Below, piece by piece: positions 9,267 through 22,400 of a stretch of 43,602 bases of DNA. The notes under the pieces were generated by a model that saw only the letters and a program-made list of their open reading frames with translations, was not told the DNA's origin and did not search any database. Positions within the stretch are counted from its first letter, which is position 1; each line of letters begins with the position of its first letter. Origin of the DNA: Phellopilus nigrolimitatus (taxonomy: Eukaryota > Basidiomycota > Agaricomycetes > Hymenochaetales > Hymenochaetaceae). A program made the translations under genes and the position numbers. The stretch is taken from the NCBI GenBank assembly GCA_021029095.1, contig JAJOHG010000219.1, positions 1-43,602 on the forward strand. Direction: 5' to 3'.

Positions 9267-11997
9267 ATGTTCGGCGCGCAGCAGAACAAGCCGCTCTTCG
9301 GCTCGTCCAACACCACAGCGCCCGCCCAGGGCGCGTTCGGCGCGTTCGGCCAGCAGCAGCCGGGCACGTCGCTCTTTGGCGCGCCCAACGCGAACACGGG
9401 CGCGAACGCGGCGCAGCAACAGCAGCCACAACAACAACAACAACAGCAGCAGCCGCAACAGCAACAGCAACAGCAACAGCAGCAGTTCGGGCAGCCCGGG
9501 GGGTCGAACCTCTTCGGCTCGACGCAGCAGCAGCAGCAGCCAGCGCCGGGCCTCTTTGGCGCAAGCTCGACAAACCCCCAGGCGCAGGCGCAGACACAAG
9601 GCGCAGCTGCCGGCTTCGGCGCGCCGAGCACGTTTACTGGCTTTGGCTCGAACCAGGCTACGGCCGGCTCCTCTCTCTTCGGCCAGTCTCAACCGCAACA
9701 GCAGCAACAGCAGCAGTCCGCGTGGGTCACCGTCCTCTCCATTCACTTCCGCCCTGGCCCATCTGCTCTGACACCCCTTCCTCAGCCCCAATGTCCCGCT
9801 GTTCACCCGCTCGACAAAATTCAACGACCTCCCAGACGACCTCAGGAAAAAGTTCGAGCAGATCGAGTGAGCCCGCCTTTCTTTCTTTCTCTCAGCGTCT
9901 CTGCTAATCTATCTCGTCTCCTCAAAGCACACATATACAAGGCCGCGTGCAGATCAGCAACGACCTCAGGCAGAACAACCTCGGCGACGAGCCGCAGAAG
10001 GGCGCCGAGCAGATCCGGAGCGTGCACAAGGTACGCCTCTTCTGCCACCTCACCGCCCGCTTCTCCATGCGCTTCGCACCTGGGCCCCCCCTCAGCTCCC
10101 GGACGTGCCGGGTATTTTCAGCGCGCGTCCGCGCGTCCGCGTGGTCCCTGGCCATCTGGACTTCCTCTTTGCCTTCCTGCGTGCGCCCACGTTTCCTCCG
10201 CGTTTTTTCGCGTGTGCCTCTTTTGCTTTTCTTCGCGGCTGGTGGCTCCCACTCACCCTCAGCCGCGCGTGTGTCACCTGCACATGGCGCGCCCGTGTCA
10301 TTGACGGAGCCAACGTGCGCCCGCGGACTGGGCTAGGCATTAGAAGCGGGAAGAGTTGCAGAGAAGGGCGAAAAACAGATCGCCGCGTCGCAATTGAGTC
10401 GCGCGGGAAGAGCATTGCTTACTTTCTTTCTCTTTCTCTTGCATCGCCTTTCCTCTCCGTAAATTTCGCTTCATGCACGTCCCCTCCAGACTGTCCCATC
10501 ACCTCTAAACCATTTCTCCCCGCTCTCAATCTGACATGCACCGCAGGACCTCGTCAACGGCATCAACAAGCTGCGCGCGGACATCGCGTCCATGCGCGAG
10601 CTGCGCGCGCGCATGGACCAGGCCGTGCAGGACACCATCGCCGCGACGCGCATCATCGACGCCTTCCGCAGCCCACAGAGCGCGCAGCAGGGCGCCTGGC
10701 TGAAGCATTACGCGGCGTTCCCACTCGAGTTCCGTTTTTGCCCTCACCCTCTTCCCTCTTTACGGAGCGCGTAAAAAAGAAACTGACTAGGTGTTTGTTT
10801 TTCCTTTTGTCTGGCTAGGTTTTTCACGCGCGTCACCGAGCAGCTGCGCGAGCGGCTCCAGTGGTTCAACAACACGCTCGAGGTGAGCGGAACCTTCCCC
10901 CCGCCTTCTTCCTGCTGTTTATCCTGTCCTATCCCCCTCTGACGTCGCTTCCTTCTTTCTTTCTTTATCTCTTCCTGGCTGCAACCTTAACTCTCTGACT
11001 CTTCTGAACGATCCGCCTCCGGCTATCGCACCAACCGCTCGCCGTTTTCTTGCTCCCGTGCCGGACACCAATTTTCTGGACCCTGCCTGCCTCTGACGCC
11101 CCGCCGCACCGTCCCGCACCCGCCAACATCTATTCATTTATCAAACCCAACGATCCACCAAACCCTATCTCAATCTTGTCCGCGCGCCCCGCCTGCCAAT
11201 GCCGGCGCCTATGCGGATGCAATCGGCTTCCTTTCTTTTTTTATTTATTTTGTGTTTTGGCTCTTGGGACAGCAAATCGAACGCAAGCTCGCGTCGGAGG
11301 CGAACCACGTCTCGATCACGCCGCAATGTAAGCTGTCAAATTTTTCGTCTCTTTGTTCGAGTCGGGTTTCCTCCCCCCCCCCTTCCCCTCGGAGTTCGTT
11401 CTCGCCTTCGACTAGCGGCCGCATACGCTTCTTGGTTGCAGAAGCCACTTGCGTCCTATGATTAATTGGGCGCTAGCATAATTTTCTTCGACCTTATGTT
11501 TTCTGGCATTCGTATCGAGAGCATGGCTGACCGTTTTCTTCCCCCCGTTCTTTTTGTTTTCTCTCTGCACCAACCGCCGACTTCGTTATTGTCGCGCGTG
11601 GATCACCTGCGCACGGAACGCTCCCCCGGACCAACGAACCCTATCCGCCTTCCCTTGTCGGCCGCACGGGGCGTACCGTGCATTCTGCCCTCAACGGAAC
11701 CCCTCGCAAAAAACACGGCCTCAACCCCGCCCGTCGGGACGCTCCCGTTCCCAACCCTAAACGCCCCCGCACACGCACCAAACAGCGATCACCGCGACGC
11801 TGCAGGCGCAGCACGCGTCGTTCGTCGCGCTCGCGAGCAAGGCCGCCGCGCTCGACGGCGCGCTGCAGGCGCTCAAGGGCACGTACCGCCAGCTATGGCG
11901 CGCGCGCACGGGCAGCGCGCGCGACCCGTTCAGCGCGGCGGACCGCGGCGCGCTCGGCGGCGGCGAGTTCGGCCTCGAGGGCCTCAGCGTCGCGTGA
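9267..11997 (+). CDS. NUP57: FG nucleoporin, NUP54/NUP57 type
   Basis: Seven exons (9267-9721, 9786-9866, 9928-10030, 10547-10728, 10819-10882, 11273-11327, 11786-11997) encode 383 residues. Residues 1 to about 150 form the disordered FG domain: MFGAQQNKPLFGSS, repeated SLFG, GLFG, NLFG and FGQ motifs, and several glutamine tracts. The rest is the alpha-helical NUP54 core: RSTKFNDLPDDLRKKFEQI, IQGRVQISNDLRQNNLGDEP, INKLRADIASMRELRARMDQ, FFTRVTEQLRERLQWFNNTL. In the pore this core packs with the NUP62 and NUP58 type subunits in the central channel complex and the FG part contributes to the permeability barrier. Three introns are unusually long for this window (516, 390 and 458 nt). The intron-4 donor is the weaker GTTCCG but keeps frame. 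Confidence 0.9.
9412..9483 (+). repeat. Glutamine-codon repeat tract in NUP54
   Basis: An interrupted CAA/CAG run encodes two glutamine stretches split by prolines inside the FG domain. Mixed CAA and CAG codons make it a degenerate rather than a pure trinucleotide repeat. A shorter copy lies near 9695-9717. Confidence 0.8.
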
Positions 11998-12884
11998 GCC
12001 CGCGCGGCGCGCCGCGAACCGACTAATATCTGTTGGCGCGGCCCTCTATGTGTATTGTAATTTTTTTTAAACATGTGCGTTTTTGTGTTGGTGGGGATGG
12101 GGTTTTTTGTAGTATTTCTGCGAACTCCTCGTGGCAGTAATTGCCCGAGATCTTCATCTATACCCCAACGCGGAGACGTTGCCCCGCCAAGCGTGCTGCG
12201 ACATTTGTGTACCTCGTGCGTGCGGTCCGCGCGAAGAAAGTGAAGACAAGAGCGGGCGCATATGGACCGGGAAAAAGAAAAGAACGCATGTGGGCGCCTC
12301 TGGGCTGGCCGGACTGCTGCGGTCCCCCGTGTGGCTGGATGATCGACACGAGGCACCGCTCGGCGCTCGGCGCTCGGCACACTCATCATCTCCGCAACCC
12401 AAGCACATTCAGTCTCAGTCATCGCGGCTCCGGCGACGTACACGGGGCACCCTTCTACATGTATTGCGTCGAAGGACGCTTATATGCGCAACATTCTTGC
12501 AAGATGTGGCTGTTGAGTCAACAACTCACAACGCCGTGCGGCGCGCAGTGAATAAATAGCTTCGAGCAGGTGGCAGCACCCGCGCGCGCTGATTGCGAAC
12601 ACATTCTTAAATACAGATTTTTATGAGAGCTATAGGGTACTGATGTGTGGATAGCAAGAACGGAACGGAAGGACAGGGGAAACGCGAGCGGATACTGGGT
12701 GCAATACGTAGGCAGACAAGTAAGTGTGGAGCGAGAACTCTAAGTCATGAGGGGAAAAGGCACATGCGGATTTGTGGGTCTATTTCATCTACAAGGGGGA
12801 AAAATATGATAGGACATGGTAGATGGTGAATTAAAAGCAAGGATAGCAGGTAAATAAAGCAGAGCAGACGTCACGATCGAGCAC
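11998..12884. other. Convergent 3' intergenic region
   Basis: NUP54 (+) and trehalase (-) converge across 887 bp. I see no coding region, RNA gene or notable repeat; it should contain both 3' UTRs. Confidence 0.55.
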
Positions 12885-15800
12885 TCAACCAGCACTTGTG
12901 GACGCCGCCAGCGCATCTGCGCCGCTGGTGCCAGTGCTCGAAGACATTGACAACGCCTCCATGGCCAGGCCAAGCGCGTCTGCAGTTGCGCCATCGCGAG
13001 TCTGGCCCGCTACATCTGCCGGATTGCCGATGCCGAAGAACACCTCTGGACTCGTACAAGCTGCTACCGCGCGGCGCATGTGAGTCGTCAGGAAAGACAA
13101 GCCGACTTGGTACGCAGCTACAGGCAAGGTAATGGAGGACATGAGCCCCCGGCGGAGAAAGGAGACCGATGTGTTTCTCACCGTTCATCCAACCAAAGCC
13201 CTCCCGAGGAACCATCTTGAAATCGATGCCTTGGTTTCCATACTCTGCGTCGACCAGGTGGGAGAGTCTGACCGCATCGAACTGGAAGAATACAAAAACG
13301 AGGGTGAATGTAAGTTAACTCTGTTCAGGTTTACGGAATACTCCGGAGCCCAAGCAAACCGGAGAACTAGGAAGCATGTGTGCTGACCTTCTCCGGAACA
13401 ACACCATTGAAATCCACGAACGCCGTCGTCATCCTGGGTTGCGACACGCCTTATGAGTACCGATGTCCTTGCCTTGAGATCAGAAGTATGATCACTTACA
13501 TATACAGGAAACGGAAGGCCAGTCGCTGCGCGTCTTCCAAGTACCCATACCTTTCCAAGCCAACCCATGCCATGATCTGGTGTGGAGGCCTGAGAAAATG
13601 GTCAAAAATCAGCACATGCTCTTGACGCTTGAAATTCAGAGGCTGGACGCCACTGAACCGCAAACTGTCCGGTACTCACCATGCATACCTACACATGAAA
13701 GGGAGAGCGATTGTCAGTGAGAACTCGATTCATTGTGAGGGGATTATACTTACGGGAAGTCCCACTGTCGGTTAGGACGGTCGAGCGAGATCTTGCCCCT
13801 CGATTCCTCCGTACCGGAAACCAAGCCTCCGAGAACCTCGAATTTCTTTAGGGAGTGGGCCCTGCAAGACAATAAAACGTTTCAGCCTCTCAGAGTTTTA
13901 CAGTGAAAACAAATACATACACTAATTTCCAGCATTGATCCTCACTGGCAGCGCCTGCCCAAAGCATCCAGAATGCAGTAACGCTCTCGTACAAAATCTG
14001 CTTCCCTGTAGAGGTGTCGTAGTCGAAGTACAAGTTTTTGCTCTCATTCCACAAGTACTTGTCAATGATCTGCTTGCGGAATTCAGCACGCTGGAACCAT
14101 TCCTCGCTCGATTGGGCCTTGGCTGTCGAGTGACGCCTGTTCGGATCGCGGTACGTCTCAGGAGAGATGGGGAATGGCGCGAGGAGGAAGTCCTCCTCAA
14201 TTTCGAGCTCGTCGTCGAATACCTCATGGATGGCTGTCCCAATGTCAATCTCGTACTTATACAGAAGAGCCTGAAGGTCAACTGTGCCGAGGTTCGCACA
14301 TCGCTTCTCAAACCGATACGTCGTGTCGTGCCCACTCTCGCGCACCGCGCGATCATGCAGGAAATACTCGTCGAGTTTTGGCTCGTGCAATACGCCGTCA
14401 CTGTACTTCTCGCTGAACTCAAGGACCGAAAGACCGTGTTTCTCCGCGAAAGGCTCAAGAATGTGAGTGAAGTGCGTCGCTTCAGTCTCTGGTGGAATCC
14501 CGAGGCCCTCAGGACGAAACCGGGAAAGCCCTGTCTTCGGATCAAGACGAGGCTCACTCATCCATACGGTATGATACTCCTTGATAGCGGCCTGGATGGC
14601 ACGTTTCAGCCAGGCACGATTCTCATTTTCGTGAGTGCGGTCGAGCTGATTGAAAATTTGCAGAGCCATGTCGGTTAGGAAGGGCGGCTGTGTTCGACAA
14701 AGGTAGTAGCTACGGCTACCGTTGAGGATCTAGTAGACATATGGTAAGCTTTAAGCAATGATCGGATAATATGATTAAATACCTTATTATAATGTCTAAT
14801 TTCAAAAATGAAATGATCAACCATACCCTTGGCCATCGCCACTTGGCCATCAACAAGCAGGCCTAGAGATATGAAGTACGAGTCCCAGTTGTATAACTAC
14901 AATTTAAGTCAGTCTATTTTGTAGTATTTTATTTTAACTTTGAGCTTACTTCGTTGAACCTCGCGCCTGGAACAATGAAAGGAATGCCCTTCAATGTCCG
15001 CCCCCCTTTCCCATCATCAATTTCATCCATAGCAAGAGCAAGGATTCCCGGTTTGTCATTCAAACTCTTCACGAACTTCGGATCATCAGGCTTCGGCGGA
15101 AGGACCTGCACGTCCAAGTTCAAATGTGGCTTGTCCCTTGCCACCTTCCTGTAATAATCCGCCATTGCAGGCTCGCCATAAGGAACATATATGCGTGGGT
15201 TAATGCGCCCCGTGCGGTTCTTCGGGTCTGCACAGATGATTTCCAGCCCGTCACCGTCAATCCGACGTGTCAACGAGTGCCAGAAGGAGAACTTGATCAT
15301 GCGCGACAGTCTGTCTACGGGATTCTCGGTCAAGCGTGCTTCGTCAAGAACAATACGCTTGCGGTTATGGTCCCTTGCTAGGGCAAGTTCCTGCAGGAGG
15401 TTCGACAGCATATAGGTTCCCTGATGCACATGACGTGTGAGAACATTCATCAAGTCATGGTCAAAGGGCGGTAATGCGTACCCGAATATCGAAGCTCTTA
15501 AACCCATTGCTTGTGGCGGTTCCCAGTGCAAGAATCTTGGGACCTGCATCTGTGATGCTAATCTGGAAGTCTCCGTCGGTGTCCTCTTGCTCGAGAATGA
15601 CGCGAATGGTCTCCTCGACGTCAATGAGGAAGCGCCTGGGCGCGCTGGGTTTCGCGTCATGCGACATCCGCCTGGGCCGCAAATGCGATTCCTCTTGAAA
15701 GGCAGGACGACGAACAGGGTTGTATCCATGAAGGTGAGACTGGGAAGATACGAATGTTAGTAATCTTGCAACTACATGTAACCCAGAGGTGGACGCCACG

Positions 15801-16011
15801 GCAATTGTCAGTCTGTCTTCCACAAGCGCAATTCGCGAGCAGACAGACAAGTCCACCATTCTTCGCACAAAGAGAGGCTTACATTCGAGTAAGTCCGTGA
15901 CCTACTGAAGTACTCTCCATTGCCATAGTAAGCTGAGGCGTCACCGTTGACCAACCGCGACTCATCATCTGCGAACGATATTCCTGCCGGATGCGGGAGA
16001 GCAGGTGGCAT
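12885..16011 (-). CDS. NTH1: Neutral (cytosolic) trehalase, GH37
   Basis: Eleven exons (15883-16011, 15482-15739, 14950-15420, 14783-14896, 13921-14729, 13754-13861, 13680-13688, 13500-13589, 13388-13433, 13182-13281, 12885-13117) encode 788 residues. The enzyme hydrolyses trehalose to two glucose in the cytosol. A regulatory N-terminus has RPRRMSHD, a likely PKA/14-3-3 type site, and [12 protein letters not shown], the Ca2+-binding loop of neutral trehalases. Then come [38 protein letters not shown], a family signature read as PGARFNELYNWDSY (usual form PGGRF), [20 protein letters not shown], and the second signature QWDFPYAWPPHQ. That second signature is split by a 9-nt exon. No signal peptide is present, which separates it from acid trehalase. 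The start at 16011 gives [10 protein letters not shown]. Confidence 0.95.
13680..13688 (-). other. 9-nt micro-exon in trehalase
   Basis: The exon reads GTATGCATG on the minus strand, with a TGTAG acceptor before it and a GTGAGT donor after it. Joined to TTCCC upstream and GCCTCC downstream it gives FPYAWPPH inside the conserved QWDFP signature. Skipping it would lose three residues but keep frame. Flanking introns are 65 nt (13689-13753) and 90 nt (13590-13679). Confidence 0.85.
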
Positions 16012-16638
16012 TTTGCAGTCCTTGTTGTTTAGGGTGTCTTCCTGTCTTCAAGACTTCAAGCAATGAGCGTTGGTGAGAAGAAAGCACAGAGATGGTGGAG
16101 GTAGAAGAAAGGGCGTTGGAGGAGGCTGGAGAAGTTAAGACGCGGCTCATAGCGCCGACGTAACTTATAGGAGCAAGTTGCCTTTTATAGATGATCGCCA
16201 TTGGTAATCCCCGTGCGTCACGCTTACCCCGGATTACAATCCTCTTTCCGCCTAACTTTTCAGGCACGCTTGCTTGCTTTCGCTCAAATTTCCGGTGCAC
16301 AAGCCTGAGATGAAATGACTTGTTCTTATTAACAGCGAATCCAGTGTTGCACGAATGCACAGCCTAAAGTCTTCTGACAGCGCCAATTACTCGTCGTAGA
16401 TTTTACAGCAGTTCGAACGACAACAGTCCGAACAGCAGGAAATACAGGATACAACAAACACATGGAACTTAACCATAATTTTATCGACCTTTCTTGAGGT
16501 TTGAAATCGCCACACCCCGATGCTCGCGGACGATCTAATCTCCCCAGCAACCACAATTGTCAATCACGCGCTAGAGGCTGGGGGTGGCAGTGAATTGCAA
16601 CACTGGAGTGGCATCATTTCCTGACCACGGCAAGGCTG
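16012..16638. promoter_or_regulatory. Region upstream of trehalase
   Basis: A 627-bp gap between the trehalase start and the ATG22 stop, both on the minus strand. It should hold the trehalase promoter and the ATG22 3' UTR. I saw no exact CCCCT/AGGGG stress-element cluster. Confidence 0.45.
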
Positions 16639-19219
16639 TCATTGGACTACACCAGTATCGAACCGACTCTCAGCAAACGCCTCTCGGCTTGCCTCAGCAG
16701 CGACGAACGCTTCACACTCCTTCCTGCTTTTTGCGACGTCCACTTTGTATAGTAGGGCCGTGCTCAAAACGCCTCTGAAAACAGCGCACGCGTCAGCGTA
16801 AATCAATTAGCCCGCGCATGACTCACGAAACAGGGGGAAAGACAAAACACCCACAGTGTGAAAAGAAATGCAAAAGGCATGTTGTTATTCCCGCCTGCAT
16901 CGTCTATGATAGCAGACGAGACGAACGGGCCTATGAAGGCCGATGTTTTACCAACCTTCGGCGATATCAGTCACATGTGACCGCAGACGGAGATGAAAGT
17001 AGTTTACGATCGAGAACAACGCGAAGAACAAGAACCTGAAGAAGTTTAATAAGATAGAGATAAGGGGAGTTATGATGTAGGCCTACATCTGAGAAAGCGG
17101 CGAGACCTCGCTGATCATTGTTTGGCTGTATGCATACCAGGGACAGACCATCAAGCCATAATATGCCTGGTAAAGCCTGAGCTTGATATTACAATCAGCC
17201 GAAAATTATTCGTTAATCGAGACGCACCAGATTTCCCAGACATGCTTGAATCCGAACTTGTCAGTATGAACACCAGCCAAACCCCAAATGGTGAGTATCT
17301 TTTCACAAATTGAATTCAGTGCGGGGCGCTCGACGAAGTACGGTTGGCACTGACAACGATCCAGATGCAATTGAAGCTTAACATGGTCTTTGTGGAGATC
17401 TTATATTTCTTCTGCACAAACCAGAATAAACTATCGTAAAAAGGTCACATAAAACGTTTATCTGAAAGTTTGTAACAGTGACATACTAGATTCCGAGGCC
17501 TTGCGCGACGATCCCGACGATCAGAAGAAGCGTTAGTTGTAGAGTCGAGTAGGATACGACGCTGTAAAGCGGCCCTTTACATTCAGTTCGAGGAAAGAAA
17601 AAGAAATGTAAAATCCAACCTATTTTGCAGTGTCCCGATAACGGTCCTGCAATTTGCTAAATCAGCATTGGACGAAGTAAGGTAGCGAGACGGCAGTAAA
17701 CGAACTGAGATTTTCACTCACACAGTTGTATTCAGCACATCACCCATAATGAAATAGAATATGAGATACAAGAACGTCTGCTTGAGCCGCATGCACTCGC
17801 GAAGCGCGACGTAAGTCTGTCTGAACCCGACAGTGAGAAGCGACGTTCCTATCGGGAGTGCTAAACCTTGTCGCCTCTTCTCTAAAAAGAACCAAGGAAG
17901 GGCGCATAGCACTGTAGTACATCGGCGTCGGACCAAGTGAAAAAAGGGAAGGTGGAGTGCAAAAGAACGTACACCAGATCCCTCCAGAAAATGCTATCAA
18001 GACGCTGAATGCCTTCGTGTTGTTCTCCGTACTTTCATCGGACTTGAGGCCCTTAAGAATGCCGACCATCACAACCAAGATGATAATCTCCCCAGCAGAG
18101 CACACAGTGAATGAGATATTTGAAACTCGATTCCGCTGCAGCGACTCAAATTCTGCGTGGTCATCCAGGCTACATGATAGAATATTGAGCAAAGAATGAA
18201 GGAAAGAAGACGAAAGACCGACGATTTATCACCGCTTTGAGCTTCCTTGGCGGACGCTCTCACCTCCGGGAGATCGCGCGCCAGCCCTGGGAAAGCAGCA
18301 GTCCAGAACGTAAGTGCACCCTGGATTGTGGAGCGAGTTGTGAGTTCCCTCTTGCATGATAGGATAGAGGACAGAACCTGATAAGCTATTACTGTTGACA
18401 AAAATGAGCATCTCGAACATAATTCGCACTTCTAAATAGGTCGTACAGCCGATGACGTAGAGCGCTACGCCCGCTTTCCACTTTGAGGCATCTTCTACAC
18501 CTAGCCATGCGAATGAAACAGCGACAGCGACAGCAGTGAAGGCGATCGTGATATTAGGTCTGCAGATAAATGTCTTTAGATAAGTTTATGAGTGTATTCG
18601 ATGAGCTAGAAAATTGACCTCCATCTGCCATAGTCCGCCCAGGCGCCAATGATCAAAAACAGTGACGCTTGGATGGCAAAGCTAATCCCATTCGTTATCA
18701 GGACGATAGAATTGACTAAAATTATAGCATTGCAGAAAAGTACATTATAGCAGAGTAAGTCATTAACATAGAGCCAGGAAAAATCAAACCCTCTCACTGT
18801 CTCTGGTTTTGCCGATGAACGGAAGCACGCAGCCGGTGTCGCTACTGCAGGGTGCGGTGAAGGGAGGTTGTTCGGGGTCGTAGCCGGCGAGGAATAACAG
18901 ATTCTGGAACTGCGAAGGACCGAAATTAAACCCAGACAAACCATTGTTTCCCTACGAAAAGTAAAACGTATATCCTTAAAACTCAAGCTCAAAGTTGAAG
19001 AGGGAACTGAAGGACGCATACGACGTAGTACAGATAGAAAGCCCAGAGCTCCCATCTTGTCGTTGTCCATTTCGCTCTATTCCCCGATTCGTCAAGTTCA
19101 TAGTCCGCGTCCGCATCGCGCTCGCGGCCGACCACAGATTTTGCGTCGACGAGAGAGCCAGTATCGGAACGGCTGACATGCTTGTCGACCTTCCCTATCT
19201 CTTCAGAATTTGTGGCCAT
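16639..19219 (-). CDS. ATG22: ATG22-family vacuolar amino-acid effluxer
   Basis: A multi-exon, multi-pass membrane protein of the MFS-like Atg22 family. In yeast the family exports amino acids from the vacuole after autophagic breakdown. Start MATNSEEIGK at 19219. After a charged N-terminus come TRWELWAFYLYYVG, NNGLSGFNFGPSQFQNLLFL, SIVLITNGISFAIQASLFLI, GAWADYGRWRPNITIAFTAV, ALTFWTAAFPGLARDLPEV, GTSLLTVGFRQTYVALRECM, RLKQTFLYLIFYFIMGDVLN, GLMVCPWYAYSQTMISEVSP, GKTSAFIGPFVSSAI and a final KSRKECEAFVAAEASREAF. It stops at TGA 16639-16641. Many introns of about 45-70 nt interrupt it. I could place most splice sites by frame, but the middle (about 18200-18430) is uncertain. Trehalase lies just downstream on the same strand. 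Confidence 0.85.
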
Positions 19220-19491
19220 GATAGTGGCTTGACACAGAGATCAATTTTATATTTGATGCCCTGAATAGTTTCCAAAAGTCTGAATGCGGCGTTTTCTAGA
19301 AGCCGATTGGACAAAGTTTGAAGTTCTCAATGCAGACGGCGATCATGCATTATAACTCCGCGCAAGAGAAAGGAGACAAAATAAAATATACAAAGGGTGT
19401 TTCAAAAAGAATTGGAAAAAAATGGAATTGCTCGTCAATAATTAGGATGCTATTTACTTGAGCGTCAATTTGCCACACAATAATCTACAGT

Positions 19492-22400
19492 CTACAGCTC
19501 CATCAAGTCCTCCTTCTCCCAGCCGGGGTTCTTCTTGAGAATGACGAAGCCCTCGAGCACCGTCGCGTATGGGATGAACTCCTCCGTAGCGAGCTCTGCA
19601 CGGTCCGTCGTGCCTAATCTTACGGGCGTCTGGTGCGTTTGGAAACCGGAAATCGTGCGCGGCTTGCCAGCCTGCCCAACGACGTCAACCGCTTGACCCA
19701 CGCGCACGGTCACCGGCGTTGGCAGCAGATTCTCGTCGAGCGAAATCAGGAAGCGCGGGTACATCGCCGTGACAAGATAATAGAGCATCCAGTGGTACTT
19801 GTCCAGGACGACTGTGATTCAATCAAGTCAGTCGAAATAGTCAGTGATGAATGGACCGCAACGCACAAGACTTCGCGTCGGTAAACGCAATAAGGACGGT
19901 CAGGAGGCCTGCAACGGCAGGACGACTCATAATCCCACGATTGCAGAAGAATGGGTTGATGGTGATTGTCCCCTTGCCCATGTGGACGAGTCCCTGTGCG
20001 ATGCGCACCATGAACAAACAATCCGGCTCTTTGTAGTAGTAGCTCGCGAGCTGGCGCAGCATCTGAGCAAGACGTGCATTGTTTGTGCCTGCACCCACAA
20101 GGCCCATTGCGAAAATCGCATTGACTGCGACGGCAAGGTCGTTGTCGTGGCTATATTTTGATAGCGTGTCAAGGATGGGTAATTGAGGATTCGAGGCGCT
20201 AATGAGCCCGAGAGCAAGAGGAACAGTCTTGCGAATCGTAGGCTCGCCATAGTGCATCTGATTAATCATTTGTTCAGTACAAGCATACCAATGTCGGAGA
20301 AGATACGATGCCGTACCAGGTGATTGAACTGCCGCACGGCCATCTCAGCACCAACATCTTCACCCATCGCGATGAGCGCAATGCCAATGACTGCGAAGGC
20401 CTGGGATGTATCATCATCCTTGCTGCCCTCCTTTTTCTCGCCATGGTCGATGCAGTGGTGTAGTAAATCCTGCACCTTGAGCACGTTCGTTGTCCCCGCG
20501 TATGAGCAGATCTCGACAAGGACCTGCGCCTGCTTCGAAATACTATGCTCGATGGCCTTGAGTGTTTCAAGCGTCGCGTCAGAAGCATCCTGGCAGCCCA
20601 GGTACAGGAGAGCAAGGCCTAGCACCATAAAGCGAGCCCACTTCTCATCGAGTGCATCGTCGTCACGCTCCATCAGGGCCTGTAAGATAGTACCCGCGAT
20701 CTCACCATTGCAACTCCCAACGAAGATGAAGGCCAGCGCTAGTGTCGCAAGCGATGCTATCTCCATCGAGGTTGAATCGTCCCCAATGAGCGGCAGCAGT
20801 AAGCCAGAAAGGTCCTCGCGCTGTGACCCAACATATGCAAGACCAAGCCCGACGATCGCGCCAGTTTTAAGAGGAACCGACTTGCTTTCAACGTGGTCGC
20901 CTAGTAGTGCAAGTGCAGCATCCGCTTCGGTACGTACACCACAGTTGAGTATACCGGTAGCTAGGAATGCGCCGGCCTGTACAAAGGTCAAAATTAAAAG
21001 AGTACAGCGAGAGTCTGGAATGGTAGCCGACCTTGATGTACTCTTCAGAAGAATAGGTATAACGATCAACTTGAGTTAATCCGACATCAGTATCCCATAG
21101 CAAACTCAGACCAAGAGAAGCAGCAGCGCTCATCATGCCTGAAGTGAAGCAAATAAATCTCCGAGACAGAACGAAGAAAAGTCTGACAGCAACTAGCGCA
21201 CCGTGGTCCTTGTTTTTATATACCCAACTTTCGCCCTCCGACGCACCAGCCATAAGCTTATCGTTGCCGAAACCTGCATTCACAAAGGCATTCACGAATG
21301 AACTGGCTAAATTTGCCCTTGCGGAGTCGATATTTGGACCAGCGGATCCTTCGCAAAATCACGGGTTATTATTGCATCAAAACAAAATCCAGAGCGCGTG
21401 AACTCACGAGAGTTTTCAAGATGTGACTTATAGATGTCTTCAAGGCTTTTCGGCTCCAGAGCTCCAAGCTCTTTGCCATACTCCTTGAAGCGCTCTGCAA
21501 GGTGGGTATTACTCAAGCATTCGACCAAATCTTCTTCAGGTTCTTCGTCCTCTGTTTGCGTCCATTCTAATGGGACTTGCGCACGAGCAAGAAGGAAGGC
21601 AAGTTGTCTCTTCATCAAACTGAAAAGCAGAAATGAGAATTCACTATGATTTTTGACATCAGTAGATTTCATACGGATTTCCAGCGTTTTGGAAGTCCCT
21701 AAGGACGAGTTCCGGATCAGCTAAGCGAAGGGCGATAGCGAGAGCCTCCGGGAATTTGTCATGTTTGATGTAGATTTCGTGTACAGTACGGAGGAAAATT
21801 TGATCGTCGGGAGGTGGCAAGAAAGATACACAACTATTCGCCACAAAGTATTAATAAGAATAAACTTAAAGAAACTAGGAACCTATAACGCGTACCTGAC
21901 CATGTACGCACATACGCGCGCATAATTATTGTCATCCACGAGGCCCATCAGGCGGTCCACGATCTCCAGCTCCGCGAGAAGGTCAACCGCATCTGGCTCG
22001 GCGTTATGCAAAAGCAGGAACTCAGCGCACGTAAGGCCCAGAGTACGTAGCTCTTCTTTGTCGTCGTTCCTCTCTTGTCTGATTGTGAATTCAGAACCTA
22101 GTTCAGCGGCAAGGTGACGGATGTACTCATGACCCCACGAGCCCGGTTCAGTGGACTGCGAGGACATGGAAGTTGCAAGAAGGCGATAGCGAAGGGTACC
22201 GCGAGGCTCTGTGTCAGAGTATGTCATGGCGAGGACGGATAGAATATCAGCAAAAAGACTCTGTATGCATGCTCGATATTCAATACTTATGATCAACAGG
22301 ATATTATTATATAGTTCACTGACCTTGTCCTCAGATGATGTCCATGTCTCATAGAGAGCTTGTAAGTCGCGATAATGTGGTCGGAGGAACTTGAGAGGTT

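Noticed and set aside
9086..9631. Cysteine- and leucine-run ORFs on the minus strand
   Set aside because: They are the antisense of the NUP54 glutamine codons.
8970..10304. 444-residue plus-strand ORF covering the NUP54 start
   Set aside because: It reads the true NUP54 exon 1 frame but adds antisense of arrestin B upstream and intron sequence downstream; the real start is 9267 and exon 1 ends at 9721.
15421..15481. Apparent frameshift in trehalase between FDIR and GTYM
   Set aside because: A normal GT-AG intron separates the two exons and the family sequence joins perfectly.
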